Positions 8,555 through 16,711 of a stretch of DNA of 41,010 bases are shown one piece after another. Source of the stretch: Thermoplasmata archaeon. Lineage in GTDB: Archaea > Thermoplasmatota > Thermoplasmata > Lutacidiplasmatales > UBA184. The notes below the pieces were generated by a model that did not search any database, was not told the DNA's origin, and saw nothing but the letters and a program-made list of their open reading frames with translations. The stretch is taken from positions 1-41,010 of the forward strand of contig JAKATE010000002.1 in assembly GCA_021828085.1 (NCBI GenBank), written 5' to 3'. The position numbers and the translations under genes were made by a program. How positions within the stretch are numbered: the stretch's first letter is position 1; each line of letters begins with the position of its first letter.

Positions 8555-8827
8555 GCCCTCCGGCACGGCCGGCGGCTCGGTCTTGCGGAGCACGTAGTAG
8601 TGGAGCCGGTCGCACTGGCGCTGGAAGTAGCCGCGCCCCTGCTCCCCGTAGGACTCCCGGAGCACCCGGGCGAGCTCCTGCGCGGAGAGCCCCGGGTCCA
8701 CCACGGGGGAGAACATGCAGGAGAAGACCAGGACGAGACGGCCCTCCATCTCGATACGGTCGGTCTCCGGTGCGCCGCAGAACGGGCAGCGGAGCGGCCC
8801 TTCGCCCGATACGGACCCGGCGGACAT
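8519..8827 (-). CDS. Small zinc-motif protein of unknown function
   Basis: A 102-residue protein beginning near MSAGSVSGEGPLRCPFCG. One CPFCG zinc knuckle is present, and a later CMF could add a ligand; the rest is a compact alpha/beta region ending in a disordered tail. I do not recognise the family. The start at 8827 is chosen because upstream residues are low-complexity and because a GGATAAGG element lies about 25 bases ahead, suggesting a leaderless transcript. Its 3' end overlaps that of the SDH E-type subunit tail to tail by 36 bases, so readthrough on either side would make antisense RNA. The CPFCG motif and normal composition make it a credible gene. Confidence 0.6.
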   Translation of the reverse strand: MSAGSVSGEGPLRCPFCGAPETDRIEMEGRLVLVFSCMFSPVVDPGLSAQELARVLRESYGEQGRGYFQRQCDRLHYYVLRKTEPPAVPEGSGRHGDRAELA

Positions 8828-8963
8828 GAGGGGGGACGAGCCCGCGGCGCCCTTATCCCCTTCGCTCTGGGCACCCGAAGCCACCGAGGGGAAACGGGGA
8901 GGGCACCACGGGCCCCGCCCGGGCTCGGCAGGCTTATCAGCGTCCAGAGGGACCTTGGGAACT

Positions 8964-10616
8964 ATGGCTCCGGGAGGCCCCTCCCCGCGCCCCGACCCTC
9001 CCCTTCGTCCCGCGGGGGTCGCCCTCGCCCTCCTCGTGGTCCTCCTTCTCTCCTCCTTCGCCGGGGCTCGCCCTGCCGTCCTTCCCTCCCTCCTTGGGAG
9101 CCCTGCCCCACCCTCCACCGTGTCCGGTGCGGAGGTGAGCGGCCCGCTCGAGACCGTCACGCAGTCTCCCACCGCTCCCCTCCCAGGGGCGAAGGTCGTC
9201 GCGGACCCGGTGCCGCTCGCCGAGCGACTCCCGGTCCTGGTCACCCTGCGCTACCGGGACACTTCCGGCCTCACGACCCTGCTCGCCGGTCTCTCGAACC
9301 CCCTCTCCCCCCTCTACCATCACTACCTCACCGCGGCGGAGTTCGACGCAGAGTATTCCCCCTCCGCCACCTCCTACGCGTCCCTCCGGTCGTACCTCGC
9401 CGGCTTCGGGGCGACGGACTTCACCCCCTTCTCTGACCGGACCTCCCTCGGCTTCGTGGCTACGGCCTCGAGCCTGGAGGCGATGTTCCACGTCTCCTTC
9501 GTCGTCTACACGCGCGGGAGCGGAGACTTCCTCGCGACGTCGGGCCCGCCCCGGCTCCCCGCCTCGCTCGCCGCCGGGATCCTCCAGGTGGAGGGGCTGG
9601 ACACCGATCCGGCCCTGGGGGGAGAGGTGGTCTCGGGCCTGGCGCCCGGGCCCGCCGGTACGTCGTCCGCCCGCCCCGGGCTCTCCGGCTACCTCCCCCC
9701 GGTCACCGCCGGCGCCGTGCAGTACGAGTACGCCCCCGACTTCCAGGTGGCGTACGACGAGCTCGGTCTCTTCCAGCAGTCGGGCTTCCCCCGCAACGCC
9801 GTCATCGCCACCATCCTCTGGGCCGGGCAGTACACCGGACCGGGGGCCTCCAGCCCCTACGGGAACCTCACCAACGGGGAGGTCCTGCCGCCGTTCGTTC
9901 CCAGCGACGTGAGCAGCTTCTACAACGAGACGCTTCCACCGGGAGAGCCCGTCCCCATCGCCCGGGGCGTCCCCATCAACGGGGCCCCCGAGCCGGGTCC
10001 GCTCGCCTCGTGGGACGGGATCGGTGCCGCCTTCGAGAACACCCTCGACCTGGAGATGGCCGGCTCCACCGCCCCCGGGGCGAGGCTGTACAACGTCTAC
10101 GGCCCGACGAACAGCTTCCTCAACCTGGACGAGGCCTTCGCCACGGCGCTGAGCCCCCCTTCCAACGAGAGCGGGCTGCTCAACGTGAGCGTGATCTCGA
10201 ACTCCTGGGTGGGACAGGACGTCAACGACAGTTCCTGGTACAGCAGCCTCGAGCAGGCGCAGGCGCGGGGGATCACCGTCCTGGGCTGCTCGGGGGACTC
10301 GGGGGACAACGTGGCCAGCCCCAAGTGGTACGGCTCCCAGGTCTCCTACCCCGCGACGATGGCCTACAACGACTTTGGTACGGTGGCCGTCGGCGGCACG
10401 ACCGTCGGGCTGAGCCCGGCCCTCACGGTCGCCCAGAACATCGTCTGGAACATCTCCGCCGTGGGGGGGGCGGGGGAAGGACCCGCGGGCTCGGTGGGGG
10501 GCATCAGCCTCGCCATCCCCGAGCCTTCCTGGCAGCTCAACTCCTCCGCCAACGTCCTGCTCCAAGGGCGGGGCCGGGGGTGCCGGACCTCTCGGCGCTG
10601 GCGAACAACACCCTGA
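8964..10616 (+). CDS. S53 (sedolisin/kumamolisin-like) peptidase, N-terminal part before frameshift
   Basis: This frame starts with a hydrophobic secretion segment (about residues 18-38). A pro-kumamolisin activation domain (about 65-215) follows, then most of the S53 catalytic domain. Catalytic Glu358 and Asp362 are in FENTLDLE, and the oxyanion Asp445 is in CSGDSG; GGISLAIPEPSWQ is a further family hallmark. The open frame leaves homology at about 10563-10577 and ends in unrelated residues at 10616. The missing part, with the catalytic Ser, continues in another frame (see 10580-12721). One extra G in the G-rich run near 10566 would rejoin the two as LLQGAGPGVPDLSALAN. The ATG at 8964 is preferred because CTTATCAG lies about 28 bases upstream. 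S53 enzymes are acid-active secreted endopeptidases. Confidence 0.85.
   Translation: MAPGGPSPRPDPPLRPAGVALALLVVLLLSSFAGARPAVLPSLLGSPAPPSTVSGAEVSGPLETVTQSPTAPLPGAKVVADPVPLAERLPVLVTLRYRDTSGLTTLLAGLSNPLSPLYHHYLTAAEFDAEYSPSATSYASLRSYLAGFGATDFTPFSDRTSLGFVATASSLEAMFHVSFVVYTRGSGDFLATSGPPRLPASLAAGILQVEGLDTDPALGGEVVSGLAPGPAGTSSARPGLSGYLPPVTAGAVQYEYAPDFQVAYDELGLFQQSGFPRNAVIATILWAGQYTGPGASSPYGNLTNGEVLPPFVPSDVSSFYNETLPPGEPVPIARGVPINGAPEPGPLASWDGIGAAFENTLDLEMAGSTAPGARLYNVYGPTNSFLNLDEAFATALSPPSNESGLLNVSVISNSWVGQDVNDSSWYSSLEQAQARGITVLGCSGDSGDNVASPKWYGSQVSYPATMAYNDFGTVAVGGTTVGLSPALTVAQNIVWNISAVGGAGEGPAGSVGGISLAIPEPSWQLNSSANVLLQGRGRGCRTSRRWRTTP
10566..10582 (+). other. Frameshift point in S53 peptidase gene
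   Basis: Homology moves here from one reading frame to the next, requiring a -1 shift or one missing base. The local sequence is a run of G and C with stretches of 3, 4 and 5 G residues, a setting prone to both polymerase slippage and sequencing or assembly dropout. Confidence 0.8.
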
Positions 10617-12721
10617 TCACCCTGAGCCTCGAGGGCCACCAGTACCGGGCCACCAACGCCTCCTCGGGGCTGCCGTTCTACTACGCGTGGGGGACGAGCA
10701 TCGCCACCCCTCTCGTGGCCGGGCTCCTGGCCGACATCGACCACGTGCTCGCTTCACAAGCGCAGCCGGCGCTGGGGTTCATCGACCCGGCGCTCTACGC
10801 GCTGGCGGACGAGCAGTATGCCCCGCTGGAGAACTACTCCAGCAACGGCTACACCGTCACGGGGGCCTACAACAGCTCCCTTCCTACCCGGCCCCTCCTG
10901 CCCGTGGTCCAGGGACAGAATCTCGTCTACTCGGCCCGCTACGGCTACAGCCTGGTGGCCGGCTGGGGCTCGTTGCAGGCGTACAACTTCACCATGTACG
11001 AGATCGCCACCGGCGACCTCCCGGGCTCGCGCGGGGTCTTCGGGGTGGAGAACGTCCTCGACCTGAACGCCCTCAACGTCACCACCACCCTGCCCGGCTC
11101 GCGCGGGGGAGGGGTCAACCAGCAGTTCAACGCCTCCGTCCAGCAGAATCTCTTCCTGGCGGATCCCTTCGGTGCGCCGGTCTACTGGGTGCAGAACGTG
11201 ATCTACGTCACCTGGGTGCCCGGGGCGCCGGACGAGTTCGGCCTCACCTTCACCGGTTGGGTCGTCTACCCGTTCTACGGCCTCTACCCCACCGAGACCG
11301 TCTATGAGTACGCCGTCGGGGCCACCTACGTCCAGCGCCTCCCCGCGACGTTCGACGTGAGCACCAATCTCCTCCCGGGGACGGTCCCGGCGGTCGAGTT
11401 CTCGGTCGGCTCGAACTCGCTCACGCTGCCGGTACCGGGAGCGGCCTCGATCATCGGGAGCCTCATCTACCCGTACTCCTGGGACGGGCAGAACTACACC
11501 AACGGCCCGACGCCGAACAACCCGGGCCTGGGGGGCCTCGCCCCGCAGTTCAGCCTGGTGGGGGGACCGAGCTACGGGATCGGGAACTTCCGGAGCCCGA
11601 CCGCGGGGAGCGTGACCTCGCGCCTCCGCCCGTTCGACTCGAACACCTTCGTCAATGCCTCGGTCGCGACCTTCGGGACGAACGTCGACCAGACCGGCGA
11701 GCGCGCCTCGAACCTGAGCTGGACCGCGGGGGCCGGTGGTGCCTGGGACCTCAGCGCGTCCCCCGGTAGCACCCTCCAGGGCATCCTCTCCTACCTGCCC
11801 CCGTCGGCGATCTTCCCGGTGACCTTCCGGGAGACCGGCCTTCCCGCCGGCGCCCCCTGGTGGGTCAACATCACCGGGGTGGGCTCGTTCCAGGGCAGCG
11901 GCGCGGCGGTGGAGCTCTACATGCCCAATGGGACCTTCACCTACAGCGTCGCCATGGGCTCCTCGAGCTACCGGCCGGCCCCGGGGACCGGCAGCTTCAC
12001 CGTGGACGGTTCCCCGTTCGAGGCGGCCGTCGACTTCTCCCCCCAGACCTACCAGATCCGTTTCCTCGCGGTCGGCCTGCCCGCCACCGTGGGCTGGTGG
12101 CTGAACGGGACCGGCCCCCCGGTGCTCGTCCAGGGGGGATCGGTGACGCTGGACCTCAGGAACGGCACCTACCTCTACACCGCCGTTCCGGAGAACCGCT
12201 CCTGGAGGGCCTCGCCGAGCCAGGGGTACGTCGGGGTCCTGGGCGCCGATGTGAACGTCTCCGTCCCGTTCGTGCCGGTGCTCTTCCCCACCGTGTTCAC
12301 GGAGCGGGGGCTTCCCACGGGCTCGCTCTGGTCGGTGAACGTCTCGGGGACCTACGAGGCCCGGGGGAACACGACCGCCCTCACGATCGACCTCTCCAAC
12401 GGTAGCTATCGCTACCTCATCGCGGCGCCCTCGGGCTACACCCCCGCCCCGGTCAACGGCTCCCTCCGGATCGAGGGGGCGCCGGCGAACGTCAGCGTGA
12501 ACATGACGAAGAACCCGTCGGGGCCTTCCTTCCTCGGGAGGGCGCTGACCGACGTTCTCCTGGGGACCGGCGTTGCGCTGCTCCTCGTTCTCCTCGTGGT
12601 GGGAATGAGCCGGCGGCGTCGCCGTCGCCCGCCTCCCTCCCGACCGTGGTCCCCGCCCGGCCCGGGGATGCCCGAGCCGACCACGTCCTCTCCCGGGGAT
12701 CCCCCGGGGGGGACCGGTTGA
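10580..12721 (+). CDS. S53 peptidase, C-terminal part: catalytic Ser, beta repeats, membrane anchor
   Basis: This is the continuation of the upstream fragment, placed here from the GTG at 10580 only as a convenient boundary. GVPDLSALAN and then YAWGTSIATPLVAG carry the catalytic Ser (codon 10697-10699); GWGSLQAYN resembles the calcium-site end of the S53 domain. Next come a beta-rich stretch (about 11000-11800), three repeats of about 78 residues sharing a GLP...W pattern, a single transmembrane helix (GTGVALLLVLLVVGM) and a short Arg-rich cytoplasmic end. The many N-x-S/T sites suit a glycosylated extracellular protein. Joined, the polypeptide would be about 1,250 residues and anchored by its C-terminus with the peptidase outside. 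On its own this fragment has no export signal. Confidence 0.8.
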   Translation: MPDLSALANNTLITLSLEGHQYRATNASSGLPFYYAWGTSIATPLVAGLLADIDHVLASQAQPALGFIDPALYALADEQYAPLENYSSNGYTVTGAYNSSLPTRPLLPVVQGQNLVYSARYGYSLVAGWGSLQAYNFTMYEIATGDLPGSRGVFGVENVLDLNALNVTTTLPGSRGGGVNQQFNASVQQNLFLADPFGAPVYWVQNVIYVTWVPGAPDEFGLTFTGWVVYPFYGLYPTETVYEYAVGATYVQRLPATFDVSTNLLPGTVPAVEFSVGSNSLTLPVPGAASIIGSLIYPYSWDGQNYTNGPTPNNPGLGGLAPQFSLVGGPSYGIGNFRSPTAGSVTSRLRPFDSNTFVNASVATFGTNVDQTGERASNLSWTAGAGGAWDLSASPGSTLQGILSYLPPSAIFPVTFRETGLPAGAPWWVNITGVGSFQGSGAAVELYMPNGTFTYSVAMGSSSYRPAPGTGSFTVDGSPFEAAVDFSPQTYQIRFLAVGLPATVGWWLNGTGPPVLVQGGSVTLDLRNGTYLYTAVPENRSWRASPSQGYVGVLGADVNVSVPFVPVLFPTVFTERGLPTGSLWSVNVSGTYEARGNTTALTIDLSNGSYRYLIAAPSGYTPAPVNGSLRIEGAPANVSVNMTKNPSGPSFLGRALTDVLLGTGVALLLVLLVVGMSRRRRRRPPPSRPWSPPGPGMPEPTTSSPGDPPGGTG
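11816..12510 (+). repeat. Three tandem GLP-type beta-sandwich repeats within S53 protein
   Basis: Three protein-level repeats start near 11816, 12055 and 12289. Shared pattern: F-x-E/V-x-GLP, a short gap, a W, an NGT/S-Y patch and a closing beta strand. Starts are about 235-240 bases apart. The DNA has diverged, so this is an old duplication. Similar modules follow thermopsin-type and S53 domains in Thermoplasmatota. Confidence 0.7.
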
Positions 12722-12772
12722 GCTACCCTTCTCCTGACGGAGCGGGGCCCGTGCCGGCTCGTCCGGCGAGCG

Positions 12773-13006
12773 TCAGGCGAGGTCTCCGATCTCCCACGCC
12801 CAGCAGAGCGGGAGCTCCGGGCGTATCTCGATGCGTGGGGGGGCGCGTCCGGTCCCCCCGCAGGTGAGGCAGAGCGCCATCGTCTCCGACAGGCTCCGGG
12901 CCCCGCTATCATACTCCCAACGGCGTTCCACGCCCTCTCCCCGACAGAGGGGACAGGGGTCCGGCTCGTGGGTTTCGGTCTTCAGGTCCCTTCGAGGGGC
13001 GGCCAT
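12773..13006 (-). CDS. Small double zinc-knuckle protein (DnaJ-type CxxCxGxG motifs)
   Basis: A 77-residue protein with two knuckles, CPLCRGEG and CLTCGGTG, spaced as in half of the zinc domain of DnaJ. Four cysteines should bind one Zn ion. Such tiny proteins are common in archaea and have no defined role; binding to protein or RNA is a guess. A good promoter supports expression: TTAAATA on the minus strand at 13051-13057 and GGAGG a few bases before the ATG at 13006. It stands alone between the convergent peptidase gene and the RHH gene. Confidence 0.7.
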   Translation of the reverse strand: MAAPRRDLKTETHEPDPCPLCRGEGVERRWEYDSGARSLSETMALCLTCGGTGRAPPRIEIRPELPLCWAWEIGDLA

Positions 13007-13050
13007 GGCTGGTTTCCTCCGTGCTCTGCTAACACTAGGCGCGGGAGTGC

Positions 13051-13057
13051 TATTTAA
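13051..13057 (-). promoter_or_regulatory. TATA box for the small zinc protein
   Basis: Reads TTAAATA on the minus strand, 45-50 bases before the ATG at 13006. A leader of about 20 bases containing ACGGAGGAAA, a clear ribosome-binding site, would result. Confidence 0.65.
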
Positions 13058-13101
13058 CGACCGCTTCCGAAGTAGCGGGAAGGGCCTGCTCGGAGACGGC
13101 T

Positions 13102-13344
13102 TCAGTCCAGGTAGCCGAGCGTCCGCAACCGCTGGGCGATCCGCTGCTCGTCCTCGGCGCTGAAAGGCTCGCCCGGGGCCGAGGTCCCCTCGACGAGGCG
13201 GGCCAGGACGAACTCGACGAACTCGTCGATGCTCCGGAACTCGCTCCCCCGGAGGCGCTCCTCGAGACGCCGGTAGAGCCCCTCCGGGAGGGTGAGCTTC
13301 CTGCGGGGGGTAGGGGGCCCTGGGGCCTGCTCCGCGGCGCTCAC
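13102..13344 (-). CDS. Ribbon-helix-helix (CopG-like) DNA-binding protein
   Basis: An 80-residue protein. Residues about 15-50 (RKLTLPEGLYRRLEERL, then SIDEFVEFVLARLVE) show the beta strand and two helices of a ribbon-helix-helix fold, which binds DNA as a dimer. A short acidic linker and the C-terminal helix EDEQRIAQRLRTLGYLD follow, an ending common among archaeal small proteins of this class. The gene overlaps the TFB gene by 4 bases (ATGA), so the two are translationally coupled. No toxin partner is adjacent, which argues against a toxin-antitoxin role; a regulator acting with the TFB is possible. Confidence 0.75.
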   Translation of the reverse strand: MSAAEQAPGPPTPRRKLTLPEGLYRRLEERLRGSEFRSIDEFVEFVLARLVEGTSAPGEPFSAEDEQRIAQRLRTLGYLD

Positions 13345-14294
13345 GGTCGGTTCGACAGGATCCGGCCGATGCGGCGGAAAGCGTGGCGCAGGGTCACGTC
13401 GGTCACCTGGGCCACCCGTGCGATGTCGCTCTGCCGGAGCGGCTCGCCGAGCTCCTGGCTGGCCAGATAGAGCGCGGCGCCGGCCAGCCCGTTCGGGGAG
13501 ACGCCCGACGTGTCCGGATCATCGGTCACCCGATCGAGCAGGTTGAGCGCCCGCGCCACGGTGCGGGAGGAGAGCTTGAGCTCCTCGGAGAAGCGGCGCA
13601 CGTAGGTGGTGAGGCCGACCGGCGGAAGGTCGAGGTTGAGCCCGCGCCTCAACGCCATGTAGGCCCGTCCGAACTCGGCCCGGGTGATCCCGGCGGCCTG
13701 GGAGACCTCGGACCACGTGCGGGGGAGCGAGTAGCGACGGCAGGCCGCGTAGACGCTGGCCGCGGCCGCCGAGGCGGCAGAGCGGCCTCGGAAGAGCTTC
13801 GCCGCCATTCCTTTGCCGAGTACCATGAGACCCGCCTGCTGGATGAGCGGAGGGAGGCCGAGCTGGAGGGAGATGCGGCGGAGGATCTCCTCCCCCTTGG
13901 CACTCCCCCCGGCGCCCGCGCGGAGCCGGCTCCCTTCCCGGGCCCTCCGACGGAGAAGACGGAAGGCCCGCTGCGCCGAGGGGGCGAGCAGCCGGCCCTG
14001 GGCGTCCCGATTGCCCGGGAACTGCGTCTCGGCCGATCGTCGGGGGGAGAAGGGGAGCTGGGCGGGGCCGTGGCCGGTCACCAGGATCCCCTTCGCGCTC
14101 TCCTTGACGGGAGCGGGGCCGAGATCGATCCGAGCGACCTCCAGGACGAGCCCGCAGACGCTGCAGACGACCTCGCCGGTCTGTACATCCTCGACGGGAC
14201 GGGGGCTGCCGCACGAGGAACAAACTCGCCCCGGCTCTTTCGGCTCCAATGGACCTACTGGGCCCGGGAAGGCCGCTTCGGGGAGGGGGCTCAT
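13341..14294 (-). CDS. tfb: Transcription initiation factor TFB (TFIIB) paralogue
   Basis: A 317-residue TFIIB-family factor that bridges TBP at the promoter and RNA polymerase. The N-terminal zinc ribbon is CSSCG...VCSVCG with C-x2-C-x15-C-x2-C spacing (about residues 24-46). The linker or B-finger region (about 60-115) is divergent and basic. Two cyclin-like repeats fill residues about 130-215 and 225-315, with a helix-turn-helix-like segment LRQSDIARVAQVTDVTLRHAF near the C-terminus that in TFB contacts the BRE. The divergent finger suggests an alternative TFB rather than the housekeeping copy. It lies between a zinc-ribbon membrane protein gene (5 bases upstream) and the RHH gene (4-base overlap). 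Confidence 0.9.
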   Translation of the reverse strand: MSPLPEAAFPGPVGPLEPKEPGRVCSSCGSPRPVEDVQTGEVVCSVCGLVLEVARIDLGPAPVKESAKGILVTGHGPAQLPFSPRRSAETQFPGNRDAQGRLLAPSAQRAFRLLRRRAREGSRLRAGAGGSAKGEEILRRISLQLGLPPLIQQAGLMVLGKGMAAKLFRGRSAASAAAASVYAACRRYSLPRTWSEVSQAAGITRAEFGRAYMALRRGLNLDLPPVGLTTYVRRFSEELKLSSRTVARALNLLDRVTDDPDTSGVSPNGLAGAALYLASQELGEPLRQSDIARVAQVTDVTLRHAFRRIGRILSNRP

Positions 14295-14299
14295 CCCCC

Positions 14300-14839
14300 T
14301 TAAGACTTGGTGCGAACCGGTCGATCCCCCGGGGAGGGCGATACCCCGCGTCCCCGCCTCTCAGGGCCCTTCGGGTTCGGAGCAAGGGCAACCCGGCCCT
14401 GGGCCGGGCCCTGCTGCCAGGCGAGGAGCACGTACCGGAGGGAACTGAGCTCCCGGGACCTGGTGTACGCGAGCCAGTAGAGCGCGATCCCGAGCGCCGC
14501 GAGGAGCGTGACACCTCCGAAGACCAAGCCCCCCAGGCCAGGGGAGCCGGTCGCCCAACCGCTCAAGAGGAGGGCCAACGACCCGCTCACGGTGATGACC
14601 CCCAGGCCGAGGACCCGCCGGTGGAGCTGCGCCCGCGTGGCCCTCTCGATCTGGCGGGCGAGCTCGCCCCACAAGCGCGCTCCCGGGCCGTAGGAGCCGG
14701 GAAGTGCGGTCCCGCAGGCCCGGCACCGCTCGGCGGTCGCGGGGTTGCGGGAGAGGCAGTCCGCGCAGGGATTGCCCTGACCGCGGAGGGCCCTCTGCAC
14801 GCTCTCCAGCGAGGGGGAGGGACCGTCGGTCGCCGTCAT
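14300..14839 (-). CDS. Zinc-ribbon membrane protein of unknown function
   Basis: A 179-residue protein. A short acidic/Ser-rich start (MTATDGPSPSLESV) leads to a zinc ribbon, CADC then CRAC (about residues 25-45), and two hydrophobic helices, GVITVSGSLALLLSG and LVFGGVTLLAALGIALYWLA, which form a hairpin in the membrane; the basic tail is probably cytoplasmic. The ATG at 14839 is chosen over an upstream one because the extra residues are low-complexity and would overlap guaAb. I do not recognise a family. Position between guaAb and TFB in a close-packed run suggests co-transcription. Confidence 0.65.
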   Translation of the reverse strand: MTATDGPSPSLESVQRALRGQGNPCADCLSRNPATAERCRACGTALPGSYGPGARLWGELARQIERATRAQLHRRVLGLGVITVSGSLALLLSGWATGSPGLGGLVFGGVTLLAALGIALYWLAYTRSRELSSLRYVLLAWQQGPAQGRVALAPNPKGPERRGRGVSPSPGDRPVRTKS

Positions 14840-14885
14840 GCCGGACCCAAGGGTCCCTTCGGTACTTCCGGTCTCGCCCGTCCGG

Positions 14886-15839
14886 TCACTCCCACTCGAT
14901 CGTCGCCGGTGGCTTGTCGGTGAGGTCGAGCAGGACCCGGGTGATCCCACCGTGCGAGGCCCGGGTGATCCTCTCCGCGATCCGGCGCGCGATCTCGGGG
15001 GGGAGCGCCATGGCCGTCGCCGTCATGGCGTCCGTGGACTCCACGACGCGCACACTCGCCGCCAGCCCGTAGGTCCTCACATCCCCCTCGACACCGACGG
15101 TGCGGATCGGAAGGAGCGTGGCGAAGTACTGCCAGGGCCGCGCCAGCCGCCCCTCGTGGACCGCCTGGTCGATCTCCGCCTCCACCTCCGCGCAGGCGAC
15201 GCGGGCGAGCTCGACCCTTTCCGGCGTCACCTCCCCCACCACCCGGACCGCGAGCCCGGGGCCCGGGAAGGGTTGGCGCTCCCACTGCGGGATGCCCAGG
15301 TGACGGGCGACCTGGCGCACCTCGTCCTTGTAGAGGTCGCGTAACGGCTCGACGACGGAGAGCTTGAGGTCCTTGGGGAGCCCCCCCACGTTGTGATGGG
15401 TCTTGATCGTGTCGCGCAAGCTGCCTCCGCTCTCGATCCAGTCCGGGGCGATGGTCCCCTGGACGAGATGAGAGGCCCCGACCCTCCCCGCCTCCTCCTC
15501 GAAGAGTCGCACGAACGTCGCTCCGATCCGGCGGCGCTTCTCCTCGGGGTCGCTGACCCCCCGGAGCACGGAGAAGAACCGCTCCGCGCCCTTGAGGACG
15601 TGGAGTTCCACCCCTACCGAGGAGAGCAGGGCCTCGGTACGCTCGACCTCCCCCGCCCGGAGGAGCCCGGTGTCCACGAAGACGGCGCGCGCTCGATCCC
15701 CGAGGGCCCGCTGGGCGAGCACGGCCGCCACGGTGCTGTCGATCCCCCCCGAGGCCGCCACCACCGCCCGGTGGGGAGCGGGGAGCTGCTGACGGAGGTT
15801 CGCCAGCGCCTCCTTCTCGAAGGCGGCAGGGTCCTGCAC
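14886..15839 (-). CDS. guaAb: GMP synthase, ATP pyrophosphatase subunit (archaeal split form)
   Basis: A 317-residue PP-loop ATP pyrophosphatase that adenylates XMP and accepts ammonia to give GMP. The SGGIDST loop (about residues 30-36) binds ATP pyrophosphate. VDTGLLR, the lid region, and PFPGPGLAVRV with the C-terminal dimerisation domain ending in IEWE are all diagnostic. The glutaminase half is absent, as is usual in archaea where it is encoded separately. The start is GTG 15839; a CTTAAC element about 25 bases upstream suggests a leaderless message. It is the first gene of guaAb-membrane zinc ribbon-TFB-RHH. Confidence 0.95.
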   Translation of the reverse strand: MQDPAAFEKEALANLRQQLPAPHRAVVAASGGIDSTVAAVLAQRALGDRARAVFVDTGLLRAGEVERTEALLSSVGVELHVLKGAERFFSVLRGVSDPEEKRRRIGATFVRLFEEEAGRVGASHLVQGTIAPDWIESGGSLRDTIKTHHNVGGLPKDLKLSVVEPLRDLYKDEVRQVARHLGIPQWERQPFPGPGLAVRVVGEVTPERVELARVACAEVEAEIDQAVHEGRLARPWQYFATLLPIRTVGVEGDVRTYGLAASVRVVESTDAMTATAMALPPEIARRIAERITRASHGGITRVLLDLTDKPPATIEWE

Positions 15840-15976
15840 GCGTCGGGCGAGGGAGTGGCTCGGTTAAGCCCTTCGCCCCGGTGACCGGGGCGGAGTCCTC
15901 GACGCCCGCAGGGTCTCCGCCGGGGGGCCGTCGCCTTTCTCCTTATGTCCCGGCCCCTTCCTTCCCGGCCCCGACC

Positions 15977-16702
15977 ATGCGATCCCCCTCCCCAACGGAC
16001 GGACCGTTGTCCATGCTCGGCATCACGGTCCGTCGGTCGTGGGTCACGGGGAGGTTCTTCCTGATCTACGCGTCCGGCATGTCCGCCTTCCTGGGGATCC
16101 TCCTCGCGATCTCCTCCGCCGCGAGCTTCGCGGCGAGCTATCCGCTGCTCCTCCCGATCTTCGGGGCGGTCGGTTCCATGGGGGCGCTCGCGGTCTTCTC
16201 CAGTGACCGGATCAAGGGGGTGCTCGAGTACCTCCTCGCCTACGGGGTCACGCCCCGGCGCCTCTTCGCGGACGTGCTCCTCTCCGGACTGGTGCTGGCC
16301 GCGGTCACGGTGGGGGTGGGAACGGGAGCCGGGCTCGGCGTCTACCTCGCCGAGGGGAACGCGCCCAATCTCTCCCTCGCCCTCCTCCTCGGCGGATACG
16401 GGATCCCGATGAGCTTCGCTTGCTCCGCCTTCGCGGCGACGATCGGGATGTACTGGACAGCGCTCTCCTCGCCGCGGCAGGGGATCAACAGCCCCGTCGG
16501 CCTCGCCCCCTTCCTGGGCATCCTCCCCTCGGTGGGGGTCCTGGTGGTGATCACCGCCCTCGCGGCTGCCGGAGCGCTCAGCTCGTTCGTCTTCCTCCTC
16601 GTCGTGGGGAGCGCCGTCGGGTTCGTGGCCGTCCTGGTGGGGGTCCTCCTCGGGCTGAGCTCGCGCCTGCTCCGCGAGGAGCGGCTGCTCTCCCCGGCCT
16701 AG
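15977..16702 (+). CDS. ABC-2 type transporter permease
   Basis: A 241-residue hydrophobic protein with about six transmembrane helices, starting LGITVRRSWVTGRFFLIYA, typical of small ABC-2 permeases (DrrB/YhgE-like or cytochrome-type exporters). The conserved cytoplasmic turn DRIKGVLEYLLAYGVTPRRLF is the region expected to touch the ATPase. ATG 15977 is chosen since CCTTATG lies about 30 bases upstream, giving a leaderless start; an upstream ATG at 15881 would add Pro-rich residues and lie before that box. The ATPase gene follows 9 bases downstream. The exported substrate is unknown. Confidence 0.85.
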   Translation: MRSPSPTDGPLSMLGITVRRSWVTGRFFLIYASGMSAFLGILLAISSAASFAASYPLLLPIFGAVGSMGALAVFSSDRIKGVLEYLLAYGVTPRRLFADVLLSGLVLAAVTVGVGTGAGLGVYLAEGNAPNLSLALLLGGYGIPMSFACSAFAATIGMYWTALSSPRQGINSPVGLAPFLGILPSVGVLVVITALAAAGALSSFVFLLVVGSAVGFVAVLVGVLLGLSSRLLREERLLSPA

Positions 16703-16711
16703 GAGCGGAAG

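Noticed and set aside
13102-13344. RHH protein as antitoxin
   Set aside because: No small toxin-like partner is adjacent; the coupled gene is TFB.
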